Assembly: GCF_001679785.1 (NCBI RefSeq)
Contig: NZ_CP016286.1
Location: 1,922,001 to 1,986,000 of the forward strand
Length of the DNA: 64,000 nucleotides
Origin: Rhizobium leguminosarum
GTDB taxonomy: Bacteria; Pseudomonadota; Alphaproteobacteria; Rhizobiales; Rhizobiaceae
Direction: 5' to 3'
A program made the translations under genes and the position numbers. This document shows positions 36,820-46,004 of this stretch, in pieces. A model generated the notes under the pieces. It did not search any database and had not been told where the DNA came from. It saw only the letters and a list, made by a program, of their open reading frames with translations. Each line of letters starts with the position of its first letter. Positions within the stretch are counted from its first letter, which is position 1.

Positions 36820-37329
36820 TCAACCTGCTTTCGGGATGTTACGCCCGATCTCGTCGAGGCGTTTCTGTAAAGCGAGCTTATCCAGGCTGACCATCGGCAG
36901 GCTGACGAAGATGGAAATTCGATTGTTCAGCATTCGATAGGTGTCAGCGAATGCAAAGTGTCGCTCGGCTTCGGTGCCTTCGGCCGCTGCCGGATCAGGC
37001 ACGCCCCAATGCGCTGTCATCGGCTGACCGGGCCAAACCGGACAAGCCTCATTTGCCGCGTTGTCGCAGACGGTAAATACGAAATCCATCTGCGGAGAGC
37101 CGGGTTTCGCGAACTCCTCCCAATCCTTGGAACGGGCGAACGATGTGTCGTAGTTCAAGCCCTTTAACAGCTGTATCGAGAATGGATGCACCACGCCTTT
37201 CGGGTGCGAGCCTGCGGAGAAGGCTTTGAATTTGCCTTGACCAAGTCGGTTGAGGATAGCCTCGGCAATGATGGAGCGTGCTGAATTGCCCGTGCACAAG
37301 AAGAGCACGTTATAGGTCTTGTCGGTCAT
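36820..37329 (-). CDS. arsC: Arsenate reductase, low-molecular-weight phosphatase type
   Basis: A 169-residue protein with the LMW-PTP loop LFLCTGNSARSIIAEAIL (C-x5-R type) near the N-terminus and a C-terminal CDNAANEACPVWPG region including further cysteines, then the aspartate of HWGVPDPAA, the DP acid of this fold. Belongs to the thioredoxin-type or hybrid ArsC group. The start at 37329 is preceded by GGAGGATCAAG. Having both LMW-PTP and glutaredoxin types in one operon is a common rhizobial arrangement. Confidence 0.88.
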   Translation of the reverse strand: MTDKTYNVLFLCTGNSARSIIAEAILNRLGQGKFKAFSAGSHPKGVVHPFSIQLLKGLNYDTSFARSKDWEEFAKPGSPQMDFVFTVCDNAANEACPVWPGQPMTAHWGVPDPAAAEGTEAERHFAFADTYRMLNNRISIFVSLPMVSLDKLALQKRLDEIGRNIPKAG

Positions 37330-37358
37330 CTTGATCCTCCTCAGTGTTGGAGCGTGAG

Positions 37359-37715
37359 CTAAGCTTCCGCAGCCTCTTTCGGTGGGCAGCAGGGCGTCAG
37401 GTCGGCGATAAGCGGTGTGCAAAGGTCCGGATTGCCGCCGCAGCAATCCTTGATCAGATAGAGCGTGACCTCCCGCAAGCGGTTAAGATCGGCACGATAG
37501 ATAATTGAACGGCTGTGGCGGTCACCACTGACCAGGCCCGCGTGAGCAAGCGTCGAGAGATGGGCCGACATAGTGTTCTGTGGGACACCAATGAGGCGGG
37601 CCAGTTCGCCAGCGGCGACGCCTTCAGGTTCGCGCTCCACTAAAAGTCGGAAGGTTTGCAAGCGCGTCGGTTGCGCCAGGGCGGCCAATGCCGCAATTAC
37701 TCGATTATCATCCAT
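37359..37715 (-). CDS. arsR: ArsR-family repressor of the aqpS operon
   Basis: A 118-residue winged-helix protein: ALAQPTRLQTFRLLVEREPEG, then LIGVPQNTMSAHLSTLAHAGLV and the wing GDRHSRSIIYRAD. Cysteines for arsenite are in the C-terminal half (KDCCGGNPDLC and LTPCCPP). It heads the operon of two arsenate reductases, aqpS and arsH. Its promoter and operator overlap the start codon (37715-37749), and no ribosome-binding site is seen, so the message may be leaderless. Confidence 0.9.
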   Translation of the reverse strand: MDDNRVIAALAALAQPTRLQTFRLLVEREPEGVAAGELARLIGVPQNTMSAHLSTLAHAGLVSGDRHSRSIIYRADLNRLREVTLYLIKDCCGGNPDLCTPLIADLTPCCPPKEAAEA

Positions 37716-37749
37716 ATATCCAGAATATTGGATATAATTACTCTGTCAA
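37715..37749 (-). promoter_or_regulatory. arsR promoter with overlapping operator
   Basis: On the minus strand TTGACA (37744-37749) is followed by 16 bases and TATTCT (37722-37727), a near-consensus sigma-70 promoter. A perfect eight-base inverted repeat TATATCCA/TGGATATA (37715-37736) covers the -10 element, as expected for an ArsR operator. The arsR ATG lies six bases after the -10, near the expected transcription start. Confidence 0.75.
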
Positions 37750-37847
37750 TCCGATATTGTGGATGACGCGCCCGAGAGGTCGCCGCACGGCGAGGCACTG
37801 CAGTCCCGGGCTGGCTCTTTGCATATCGCCGGGAGACCTATCGACCG

Positions 37848-38303
37848 TCAGGTTTTCGGCCTAACCGCCTGATAAAGTATGCTCGACCCGTCCTTGTTCA
37901 CCGCATAGACGTCGTAAGATGCTTTCGGGTCGTCGCCCATTCCCAGTGATCCCTCTGGCATTCCGGGGACGGCAAGCCCAGCAATCTTCGGGCGTTCGGC
38001 GACCAATCTTTTCACGGCTTCCACGGGAACGTGACCTTCCACGTAGTACCCGGCAACAATGGCTGTGTGGCAGCCTTGCATTTCAGCAGGAACGGCGAAC
38101 CGCTCCTTGATGATGTTGAGATCGTCCACGTCTTCAGCCCGCACGGAAAAACCAGCCTTTTTCATCGCCTCGGCCCAGGCGTGACAACAGCCACAGTTCG
38201 GGTCCTTGTAGACGATCATGCTTTCACCGGCCGCTCTCGCTACTCCGATCAAAGAAATCGATCCGGCCGCGACGATGGAATAAAGAAAATGTCGCCGTTT
38301 CAT
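37848..38303 (-). CDS. DUF411 exported metal-binding protein
   Basis: A 151-residue protein with a signal peptide (MKRRHFLYSIVAAGSISLIGVARAAG) and a DUF411 body. The metal-binding motif is YKDPNCGCCHAWAEAMKKAGF, followed by GCHTAIVAGYYVEGHVPVEAV. DUF411 proteins occur in copper and silver clusters and are thought to bind copper in the periplasm. It lies between the arsenic and Cus regions; it is separated from cusA by about 170 bases with a very small gene between. Confidence 0.88.
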   Translation of the reverse strand: MKRRHFLYSIVAAGSISLIGVARAAGESMIVYKDPNCGCCHAWAEAMKKAGFSVRAEDVDDLNIIKERFAVPAEMQGCHTAIVAGYYVEGHVPVEAVKRLVAERPKIAGLAVPGMPEGSLGMGDDPKASYDVYAVNKDGSSILYQAVRPKT

Positions 38304-38473
38304 TTTGATTGTCCTTTCCAAAAACGGTAGCAGACGGGAAACCGAGTTAAGCGGCCCCCCAAATGCCGAGCTTCCGAATGCCTAATGGCATTGTCGGAGT
38401 TGCGCCGGACCGCAGTCAAATCACACTCACTCACGTTTCGGCGCTGGCGGTTTCCCGTCTAGAAACATCCGCT

Positions 38474-38593
38474 TCAGCGGAAAAACAGATATTTGACGAG
38501 CGCCGCGACCACGAGGGCAATCACGACGATCCCGACCAGGCCCGCGAGCCCCATGCCCCACATCATCCCGCTGCCCATCACATCGTTCATCAT
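38474..38593 (-). CDS. 39-residue membrane protein downstream of cusA
   Basis: A short frame starting MMNDVMGSGMMWGMGLAGLV and ending in a single hydrophobic helix followed by KYLFFR. GGAGGATGCC lies just before the ATG. It begins 12 bases after the cusA stop, so it belongs to the cus operon. The methionine-rich N-terminus (six in the first 14 residues) could bind copper. Similar tiny Met-rich membrane proteins occur in copper clusters; no function is known to me. Confidence 0.65.
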   Translation of the reverse strand: MMNDVMGSGMMWGMGLAGLVGIVVIALVVAALVKYLFFR

Positions 38594-38605
38594 GGCATCC
38601 TCCAT

Positions 38606-41600
38606 TCATTCGGCCGCCTCGTTCAACACCACCGATCCGGCCTTCATGTCGACCCGGGCTTCTGTGCTGGCGGACAGCCGCCAGCCTTTGACCAGCCCAT
38701 AGATCGCCGGAATGACCACCAGGGTAAGGATCGTCGACGAGATCATCCCGCCGATCATCGGCACGGCGATCCGCTGCATGATTTCTGACCCGGCACCCGT
38801 GCTCCAAAGGATCGGCACCAGTCCGGCCATGATTGCCACGACGGTCATCATCTTCGGCCGGACACGTTCGACAGCACCGACCATGATCGCCCGGTTCAAG
38901 TCGTCGCGACTCATCAAACGCCCCGACCGCACGCACTCTCGCCATTGCTCGGCAAGCGCCTGATCGAGGTAGATCAGCATGATCACGCCAGTCTCTGCCG
39001 CGACGCCTGCCAAAGCGATGAACCCTACCGCTACTGCGACGGAGGCATTGAACCCCAACCACCACATCAACCAAATGCCACCGACCAAGGCGAACGGCAG
39101 GGAGAGCATGACGATCAGCGTCTCTGCGAGCGCTCTGAAGTTTAGATAGAGCAGCAGAAATATCAGCGCGAGTGTCAGGGGCACTACGATGGCGAGGCGT
39201 GCCTTGGCCCGTTCCAGGTATTCGAACTGTCCGCTCCATGCGACCGAATATCCGGAAGGCATCGTCACACTGCTGGCTACGGCGTTCTGTGCTTCCGCGA
39301 CATAGCCGCCCAGGTCACGATTGGCGATATCTACGAAGATGTAGACGGCAAGCTGGCCATTCTCTGTCCGGATGGTGGTGGCACCCCGCGTAAGCTTTAC
39401 CTCTGCGACTTCCCCCAACGGTACTGTTCCGCCTCCAGGTAGCGAAACCTGGACATCCCGTGCAATCGATTGAGGATCGCTTCTAAACGCTCTCGGATAT
39501 CGGATGGCAACTCCGTAGCGCTCTCTGCCCTCGACCGTCGATGTCACCACTTCCGAACCAAGCGCCATGCCGATCACATCCTGAACGTCGTCGACGCTCA
39601 GTCCATATCGGCCAAGCGCCGTGCGGTCTGGAATGATATCAAGATAGTATCCGCCAATCACACGTTCGGCATAGGCGCTCGATGTTCCCGGGATTGTTTT
39701 CAGGACGGTCTCGATGTCACGAGCAACCCGCTCCATTTCCTTGAGATCAGTTCCGTAGACTTTGACGCCAACCGGCGTCCTGATCCCGGTCGACAGCATG
39801 TCGATGCGGGCGCGGATCGGCATGGTCCAGGCATTGGAGACGCCCGGAAACTGAAGCGCCGAATCCATCTCCTGCTTCAAGCTGTCAATTGTTACGCCCG
39901 GCCGCCACGCAGATTTCGGCTTCAAGGTGATGATCGTCTCAAACATCTCCGTCGGTGCAGGATCGGTTGCGGTCAGCGCCCTTCCCGCTTTTCCGAAGAC
40001 CGTTTCAACCTCCGGAAAGGATTTGATGATCCGATCCTGCGTCTGCATCAGCTCGGCAGCCTTCGTGATCGACAAGCCTGGAAGAGTTGTCGGCATGTAC
40101 ATGAGCGTGCCTTCGTTCAGGCTCGGCATGAACTCGCTGCCAATCTGACGGGCGGGCCAGATTGTCACGGCAAGCGCCACCATCGCCACCAGGATCGTGA
40201 GTGTCTTCGCCTTGAGAACACCCGAGATGATCGGGCGGTATATCCAAATAAGGAACCGGTTAAGCGGATTTTTGTGTTCCGGAACGATCTTGCCCCGGAC
40301 AAACACCACCATCAGCGCGGGCACGAGCGTAACCGACAGCAATGCCGCCGCCGCCATCGCGAAGGTTTTCGTGAAGGCGAGCGGCCCGAACAACCGCCCT
40401 TCCTGTGACTCCAGCGTGAAGATTGGAAGAAACGAAACCGTGATGATCAGCAGGCTGAAAAACAGGGCTGGCCCTACTTCGCTCGCGGCTTTGATCAGAA
40501 CCTCCGTTCGTGGCTTGTCAGGCGGGGCGCGTTCCAGATGCTTGTGGGCGTTCTCGATCATGACGATGGCCGCGTCGATCATCGCGCCGATGGCGATGGC
40601 GATCCCGCCAAGGCTCATTATGTTAGCCCCGATCCCTAGTGAACGCATCGCGGCAAAGGCGATCAAGATGCCGATTGGGAGCATGATGATCGCGACGAGG
40701 GCGCTACGGACATGGAGCAGGAATGCGATTGTCACAAGGGCGACAACAATGGACTCCTCGATAAGTGTCCCTTTTAGGGTCTCAATAGCGGCGTTGATCA
40801 GTTCAGATCGATCATAGACCGGAAGGATTTCCGTCCCTGCTGGCAAGCTGTCCTTGATCGCGGCTAAGCTCTTCTTGGCGTTGTCGATGACAGTCAAGGC
40901 GTTTGCGCCGAAGCGCTGAAGGACGATTCCGCTCGCGACCTCCCCCTCACCGTTCAGCTCGGTGATGCCCCGGCGTTCGTCCGGAACCAGCTCAACCCTG
41001 GCGACGTCGGAAAGACGAAGCGGGATGCCGCCGTTGGTTTTAAGGACGATGCTCTCGATGTCCTTGATGCCCTGAAGGTAGCCCTTCCCGCGCACCATGA
41101 ATTCGAACTCGGAGATTTCGACAGTTCGGCCGCCGACGTCGCGATTGCTGGACCGCACGGCATCGGCGATATCCGACAGCGAGACATTCTGGGCCTTCAG
41201 CCGGGCGGGATCGACGACAATGGAATATTGTTTGACAAACCCGCCGACGCTTGCGACCTCGGCCACACCCTCGGACTTCGAAACGGCAAACCGCACGACC
41301 CAGTCCTGCAGTGAGCGAAGCTCGGCAAGCGACAGTTCCTTGGCCACCACGGCGTACTGGTAGACCCAGCCTACACCCGTCGCATCCGGCCCGAGGCTCG
41401 GGGACACGCCGTCGGGGAGACGGCCTGCGGCCGCGTTTAGATATTCGAGTACGCGGCTGCGGGCCCAATAGGGATCGGTTCCGTCTTCGAAGATCACGTA
41501 GACGAACGACACGCCGAAGAACGAGAAGCCGCGCACCACCTTCGATTTCGGCACGGTCAGCATCGAGGTCGTCAAGGGATAGGTGACCTGGTCCTCGACG

Positions 41601-41779
41601 ACCTGGGGAGCCTGTCCAGGATAGTCGGTGAAGACGATCACCTGGACGTCGGACAGATCGGGGATGGCGTCGAGCGGTAACGTGCGAAGCGCATAGATGC
41701 CGCCCGCGATGGACAGTGCTGCGCCGACGAAGATAAGGACCAGGTTGCGGGCCGACCAGGAGATCAGTTGCGCGATCAT
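38606..41779 (-). CDS. cusA: CusA-type heavy-metal RND efflux pump
   Basis: A 1057-residue HME-RND inner-membrane pump with twelve helices. The N-terminal GGIYALRTLPLDAIPDLSDVQV is the family signature, and the mid-protein stretch GIAIAIGAMIDAAIVMIENAHKHLE resembles the proton relay and family loop of CusA/SilA (GAMIDAA). It drives Cu(I) or Ag(I) out across the cell envelope with the adaptor CusB and an outer-membrane channel. Its ATG overlaps the cusB stop by four bases. No CusC-type outer-membrane gene is visible in the window. Confidence 0.92.
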   Translation of the reverse strand: MIAQLISWSARNLVLIFVGAALSIAGGIYALRTLPLDAIPDLSDVQVIVFTDYPGQAPQVVEDQVTYPLTTSMLTVPKSKVVRGFSFFGVSFVYVIFEDGTDPYWARSRVLEYLNAAAGRLPDGVSPSLGPDATGVGWVYQYAVVAKELSLAELRSLQDWVVRFAVSKSEGVAEVASVGGFVKQYSIVVDPARLKAQNVSLSDIADAVRSSNRDVGGRTVEISEFEFMVRGKGYLQGIKDIESIVLKTNGGIPLRLSDVARVELVPDERRGITELNGEGEVASGIVLQRFGANALTVIDNAKKSLAAIKDSLPAGTEILPVYDRSELINAAIETLKGTLIEESIVVALVTIAFLLHVRSALVAIIMLPIGILIAFAAMRSLGIGANIMSLGGIAIAIGAMIDAAIVMIENAHKHLERAPPDKPRTEVLIKAASEVGPALFFSLLIITVSFLPIFTLESQEGRLFGPLAFTKTFAMAAAALLSVTLVPALMVVFVRGKIVPEHKNPLNRFLIWIYRPIISGVLKAKTLTILVAMVALAVTIWPARQIGSEFMPSLNEGTLMYMPTTLPGLSITKAAELMQTQDRIIKSFPEVETVFGKAGRALTATDPAPTEMFETIITLKPKSAWRPGVTIDSLKQEMDSALQFPGVSNAWTMPIRARIDMLSTGIRTPVGVKVYGTDLKEMERVARDIETVLKTIPGTSSAYAERVIGGYYLDIIPDRTALGRYGLSVDDVQDVIGMALGSEVVTSTVEGRERYGVAIRYPRAFRSDPQSIARDVQVSLPGGGTVPLGEVAEVKLTRGATTIRTENGQLAVYIFVDIANRDLGGYVAEAQNAVASSVTMPSGYSVAWSGQFEYLERAKARLAIVVPLTLALIFLLLYLNFRALAETLIVMLSLPFALVGGIWLMWWLGFNASVAVAVGFIALAGVAAETGVIMLIYLDQALAEQWRECVRSGRLMSRDDLNRAIMVGAVERVRPKMMTVVAIMAGLVPILWSTGAGSEIMQRIAVPMIGGMISSTILTLVVIPAIYGLVKGWRLSASTEARVDMKAGSVVLNEAAE

Positions 41780-43192
41780 GGTTTCACCTCGTCTGGCATC
41801 AGGGCGCTGAGTGCAGCGTTTAGGTTGCTTTCGGCGTCGAGGAGGAAATTGGCAGAAACAACCACGCGATCTCCAGCCGCGACCCCATTGGTGACCTCGG
41901 TAACATCTTCACCTCGGATGCCCAGGGTGACATGCACCGGTTCGAATTTCCCTTCACCTTTGTCGAGGAATACGATCTGGCGGTCACCCGTATCGATGAC
42001 CGAACTGTTGGGGACGGCGACCACCGGGTTTCCGGCTCCGGCCTCGATTTCGACCTCGGCATACATGTTGGACATCAATTGCCCGTCCGGATTTGGAAGC
42101 TCGATCCGGACCTTTGTCGTCCGCGTCTGCATCTGGACCTCCGGATAGATGAGGTCAATCTTGCCCGTAAAAACCTTGCCGGGCAGATTGCGGACGTTGA
42201 CGGAAGCGACCGCCCCCTTTCGGACGGCACCCAACTCGTATTCGGGACGTCGGCGATCACCCAGACCTTGGAGACGTCCGCGATCCGGAACAGGATGTCT
42301 CCGGCCTCTGCCATCATGCCGCTCACCGCCATGCGCTCCAGGACAACCCCATCACGCGGAGCAGTGTAGGAAATGCTTTGCGGCACCTTTCTGTCGGTCG
42401 CGATGCTATTGATCGTTGCCGTCGGCACACCGAGGTTCTTCAACCGGAGAGCGGAGCCTGTGTCAGAGCCAGCCTTCCCGCCATTGCGCATCTCGGTCGC
42501 GTATTCAGCTCCGGCGGTCGCGATTTCCTTCGAATAGAAATGGAAGAGGTTTTCCCCCTCTTGATCCTGTCGCCAGTGGTGACGTTGGCGACATCTTCCA
42601 CAAAGGCGTCCGCCCGCATGGAGATGATGCTGACCAACCGCTCATCGAGCGAAACCGTGCCTGGCACCCGGATTTTCCGGCTGACCGTGGTCATCTGCGC
42701 CAATGCGGTTTTGACGCCGGTCCGCTGGAGTTTTCCGAGCGATACCTTCACAGTTGAGCTATCGCTTACCTCGCCGTCGTAAACGGGTAGGTAGTCCATT
42801 CCCATGGAATCCTTTTTCGGCACGGGCGAGGTATCCGGAAGGCCCATCGGGTTTCGGTAGTACAATATTTTTCGTTCGGAACTCGCGGACGCGGCGTCAG
42901 ACGGGAGCACCGCTCCTTTTGCGTCGAACCTCACGTCTTCGCTTTCGCGGACGGCCACGAACGGCCGCCCGTCATCAGTGTTCTTAGGCCCAGCCGAATA
43001 CTCGGCAACTCCGTCCGGGTGGCTGTAGTAAATGATGAGACCGGTAGGCTCCGGCTTTCCTCCATCATCGGCCGCCATCGCGACTTCTGCTGGCTTGTTT
43101 CCGAGCCAGGAACCGAGATCATTTTTTCCAGCCCAATAACCTCCCCCGCCGACAATTGCGGCGAGGGAAACCGTGGCAATAAAGCGCGGCAT
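41776..43192 (-). pseudogene. cusB: CusB-type adaptor with two frame breaks
   Basis: A periplasmic adaptor spread over three frames. The first (from 43192, MPRFIATVSLAAIVGGGGYW) carries a heavy-metal-binding stretch KILYYRNPMGLPDTSPVPKK with the GMDYLPVYDGE typical of CusB-like N-terminal extensions. The second covers the lipoyl half (YTAPRDGVVLERMAVSGMMA), the third the beta-barrel and end (GAVRKGAVASVNVRNLPG). Adding one C/G at the five-base run 42554-42558 and one at 42244-42246 restores a single frame of about 470 residues. It is coupled to cusA. Treat as possibly intact pending checking of the sequence. Confidence 0.8.
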
Positions 43193-43194
43193 GG

Positions 43195-43599
43195 TCACGG
43201 CATGGCCTTCAGGACGAGTTCGCCCTGAACCGTTTCCGGTTCGCCTTGAACCTTGGCGGCGATCTGGAACCGCCATCCGCCTTCCATGGAAAGGTTCGTC
43301 GTGAATGTGTAAACGCCTGGTTCGGTGGATGCAGACGCCTCGACGGGGGTGGTCATCGTTTCCATGCCTTCTGGAGCCATATCCATACGGGTGGTGAAGA
43401 TGACCGCATCGGGAACTGATTTGCCAGTTCGCTTATCAATCAGGCGGACAGATACAGATTCCCCAGCGCCCTGTTTGATGTCGGTCGTGACTGCCTGGAA
43501 TTCGAAGTCGGTTGCCGCAGCTGAGGAGGCGACTGGAGTTGCAAACAGCATTGCGCCTGAGAGGAGGACGGTCCCCGCGTTAAAGAGTGTCTTGCTCAT
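43195..43599 (-). CDS. FixH/YtkA-like exported protein
   Basis: A 134-residue exported protein with signal peptide MSKTLFNAGTVLLSGAMLFATPVASSAAA. The body (QAVTTDIKQGAGESVSVRLID, DAVIFTTRMDMAPEGMETM, EPGVYTFTTNLSMEGGWRFQI) matches the YtkA/FixH-like immunoglobulin fold, often found in front of cusB in alphaproteobacterial copper clusters. The MDMAPEGME and methionines could bind Cu(I). It is first of the operon, ending two bases before the cusB start. Confidence 0.75.
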   Translation of the reverse strand: MSKTLFNAGTVLLSGAMLFATPVASSAAATDFEFQAVTTDIKQGAGESVSVRLIDKRTGKSVPDAVIFTTRMDMAPEGMETMTTPVEASASTEPGVYTFTTNLSMEGGWRFQIAAKVQGEPETVQGELVLKAMP

Positions 43600-43722
43600 G
43601 ATTCAACGTCTCATCCGGACGGGTCCTGGACCGCGTCCTTAGTCAAAATGGATCGCTGTCAGGACGACCGGTCGCAAGATGCGGACACGGCTCAAATGAC
43701 AACGCGCTTCAATGACGGGAGA

Positions 43723-44091
43723 TCAGGCTCTGGGAGGGCGAGCAGGCGGATCGATGTCGGTGGATGCCAGTTCTGCATGGGGCATCACGCTGAACCGTTG
43801 TGCGATCCAGCCTGGTTTTAGCGCCCATTCGTGATTATTGGCCGACTGACCAACAATCGCTGTAGTGCAGAGCAACGCAAGGGGGCAGGCCTTGCCGCAG
43901 TCTAGCTTGATGGGCTTCTGTTCCGGGCAGCACGGCATTTCATCGGGCATATCCATGCCAGCCATCGCAACCGAAACTGATGACGCCATAGCACTGTCGG
44001 CTGCTCCGATGCCCACGGGACCAAGGATGATCCCGAGCAGGGCAGCAATGAAGAATAGCCGGTGCAAGGTCTTCAGAAACGACATGCCCAT
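43723..44091 (-). CDS. Small cysteine-rich exported protein (DUF2946-like)
   Basis: A protein of about 122 residues starting MGMSFLKTLHRLFFIAALLG, a signal peptide or membrane helix. The mature region has MDMPDEMPCCPEQKPIKLDCGKACPLALLC, a dense Met/Cys set suited to copper. It resembles DUF2946-type proteins of copper and silver clusters. The start is taken at the signal peptide; the frame is open further upstream. It is divergent from copZ and close to the CueR-type box at 44229-44259, though that box faces copZ. Confidence 0.6.
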   Translation of the reverse strand: MGMSFLKTLHRLFFIAALLGIILGPVGIGAADSAMASSVSVAMAGMDMPDEMPCCPEQKPIKLDCGKACPLALLCTTAIVGQSANNHEWALKPGWIAQRFSVMPHAELASTDIDPPARPPRA

Positions 44092-44228
44092 ACTCTGGCA
44101 TGCGGCGAACGACGTGTGAAGTAGGCTCACGGAATTGTGCAATAGGTCGTTCAAGAAATATGAAGCGGCCGTTTCGTCCCCCAGAGCACCGCTAGCGTAC
44201 TTGGTTTTCATGAAATCCTGAGCCCCCC

Positions 44229-44259
44229 TTGACCTTCCCACCGTTGGAAGCCCCACATT
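44229..44259 (+). promoter_or_regulatory. CueR-type promoter of copZ
   Basis: TTGACC (44229-44234) is followed by a 19-base spacer holding CTTCC and GGAAG as an interrupted repeat, then CACATT. Long 19-base spacers with CCTTCC/GGAAGG repeats are the mark of MerR/CueR-activated copper promoters. The copZ start lies 31 bases downstream. The same design precedes copA (54568-54598). Confidence 0.8.
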
Positions 44260-44289
44260 CATGGCAACACATCGAAAAGGAGACAACAG

Positions 44290-44493
44290 ATGTATGAGTT
44301 CGATATCCCGAACATGACATGCGGCCACTGCAAGGGTACCGTGGAGAAAGCTATCAAATCGGCCGATCCGAGCGCCGATGTTACAATCGATCTAGCGTCA
44401 AGGAAGGCGAAGGTGGAGACAGCCCTTGATCCTTCCGTGATTGGCCAGGCGATTGAGCAAGCTGGTTATCCTGTGACTATCAGCCGACTTTAA
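44290..44493 (+). CDS. copZ: CopZ-like copper chaperone
   Basis: A 67-residue HMA-domain protein with the metal motif IPNMTCGHCKGTVEKAI (M-x-C-x-x-C) and the fold end IGQAIEQAGYPV. It carries Cu(I) to the copper ATPase. AAGGAGACAACAG precedes the ATG. In many rhizobia copZ is next to copA and cueR; here it is about 10 kb away from them with the defence island in between. Confidence 0.92.
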   Translation: MYEFDIPNMTCGHCKGTVEKAIKSADPSADVTIDLASRKAKVETALDPSVIGQAIEQAGYPVTISRL

Positions 44494-44865
44494 TGAGCAA
44501 GGCGATGCCTCCGCTGACGAGCGAGGGCATCACCTGCTGCGATATATGCATGAATTTGCCAGGGGCAATTATGCGATGAAGTGGTATCTCCCTGGCCGAA
44601 CCATGCGGAAACGGCGAGTTTACCGGCTTGCTTCGGACTGGACTGAATGAATTCTTCGAGCTACCCGACAGTCAGTTTGTCAGATGTCGATGTTGTCGCA
44701 TCCACGGCATCGCTGCCATTGAGGTTTTTCGGCGCGAAGTCGAAGCACGAAGGCTGGAACTGGAGCGTCCTTGCCTCTGTTAGAGCTGGCTCGGGAAATC
44801 TGAACAGCCAGGATAAGTGGAATTTCTGCCTGACTTCGGCTTAGATGCCGGGAACAGGAGATACC

Positions 44866-45177
44866 ATGACGAGACGACCGCGCCGGAACCATAGCCCGGC
44901 TTTCAAGGCAAAGGTGGCGCTCGCCGCGATCAGGGGCGAACAGACGCTGGTGGAACTGTCCCAGCAGTTCGACGTGCACGCCAATCAGATCAAGCAGTGG
45001 AAAGACCAGCTCCTTGAGGGGGCGACGGGCGTTTTCGGCGATGAAGCCAAGGCGGAGCCGGCGGGTCCAACCGTCGATGTCAAAACGCTGCACGCCAAGA
45101 TCGGCGAACTGACGCTGGAGAACGATTTTTTGTCCGGTGCGCTCGGAAAGGCGGGATTGCCGGGCGGAAAGAAATGA
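44866..45177 (+). CDS. IS3-family OrfA (DNA-binding part of transposase)
   Basis: A 103-residue protein with helix-turn-helix TRRPRRNHSPAFKAKVALAA and ELSQQFDVHANQIKQWKDQL, followed by a leucine-zipper-like coil (VDVKTLHAKIGELTLENDFL). Its stop overlaps the orfB start (ATGA). In this family OrfA and OrfB are usually joined by programmed frameshifting to make the active transposase. Confidence 0.9.
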   Translation: MTRRPRRNHSPAFKAKVALAAIRGEQTLVELSQQFDVHANQIKQWKDQLLEGATGVFGDEAKAEPAGPTVDVKTLHAKIGELTLENDFLSGALGKAGLPGGKK

Positions 45178-46004
45178 TCGACCGCGAGCACAAACTGTCG
45201 GTCGTGCGCCAGGCGAAGCTTCTCGGCTTCAGCCGTGGCAGCGTCTATTATTCTCCACGTCCCGTGTCGGACGTCGATCTGGCTTTGATGCGCCGGATCG
45301 ACGAACTGCATCTCGATTACCCGTTTGCCGGAAGCCGGATGTTGCAAGGGCTTTTGAAGGCAGAAGGGCTGCAAACCGGACGGCTGCACGTCGCCACCCT
45401 GATGAAGAAGATGGGCATCGAGGCGATTTACCGTCGCCCGAACACCTCGAAACCGGCACCAGGACACAAGGTCTATCCCTATCTCCTTCGCAAGCTGGCG
45501 GTCACCAGACCCAATCAGGTCTGGGCGATGGACCTGACCTACATTCCGATGGCACGGGGCTTCGTCTATCTCTGCGCTGTCGTGGACTGGTTCAGCCGGA
45601 AGGTCCTATCGTGGCGGCTGTCGATCACGATGGAAGCAGCCTTCTGCATAGAAGCGGTCGAAGAAGCGCTTGCCCGCTATGGCAAGCCCGACATCTTCAA
45701 CACCGATCAGGGGTCGCAGTTCACCTCCGTCGACTTCACCGCCGTTCTGAAGAACGCCGACATCGCCATCTCCATGGATGGCAAAGGCGCGTGGCGAGAC
45801 AATGTCTTCGTCGAACGGCTCTGGCGGTCGATCAAATACGAGGAGATCTATCTCCACGCCTACAAGAGCGTTTCCGAGGCCCGCGCTGCCATCGGCCGAT
45901 ATCTGAGCTTTTACAACACCCGACGCCCACATTCATCCCTTGACCGGCAGACGCCGGATCGGGCTTACTTCAATGCGCTGACGCCGATGATGGTGGCAGC
46001 ATAA
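45174..46004 (+). CDS. IS3-family OrfB (catalytic part of transposase)
   Basis: A 276-residue rve-type integrase core. The DDE residues are in VWAMDLTYIPMARGF, IFNTDQGSQFTS and NVFVERLWRSIKYEEIYL. An HTH_21-like region (VSDVDLALMRRIDELHLDYPFAGSRML) precedes it. The frame is intact. Confidence 0.92.
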   Translation: MIDREHKLSVVRQAKLLGFSRGSVYYSPRPVSDVDLALMRRIDELHLDYPFAGSRMLQGLLKAEGLQTGRLHVATLMKKMGIEAIYRRPNTSKPAPGHKVYPYLLRKLAVTRPNQVWAMDLTYIPMARGFVYLCAVVDWFSRKVLSWRLSITMEAAFCIEAVEEALARYGKPDIFNTDQGSQFTSVDFTAVLKNADIAISMDGKGAWRDNVFVERLWRSIKYEEIYLHAYKSVSEARAAIGRYLSFYNTRRPHSSLDRQTPDRAYFNALTPMMVAA

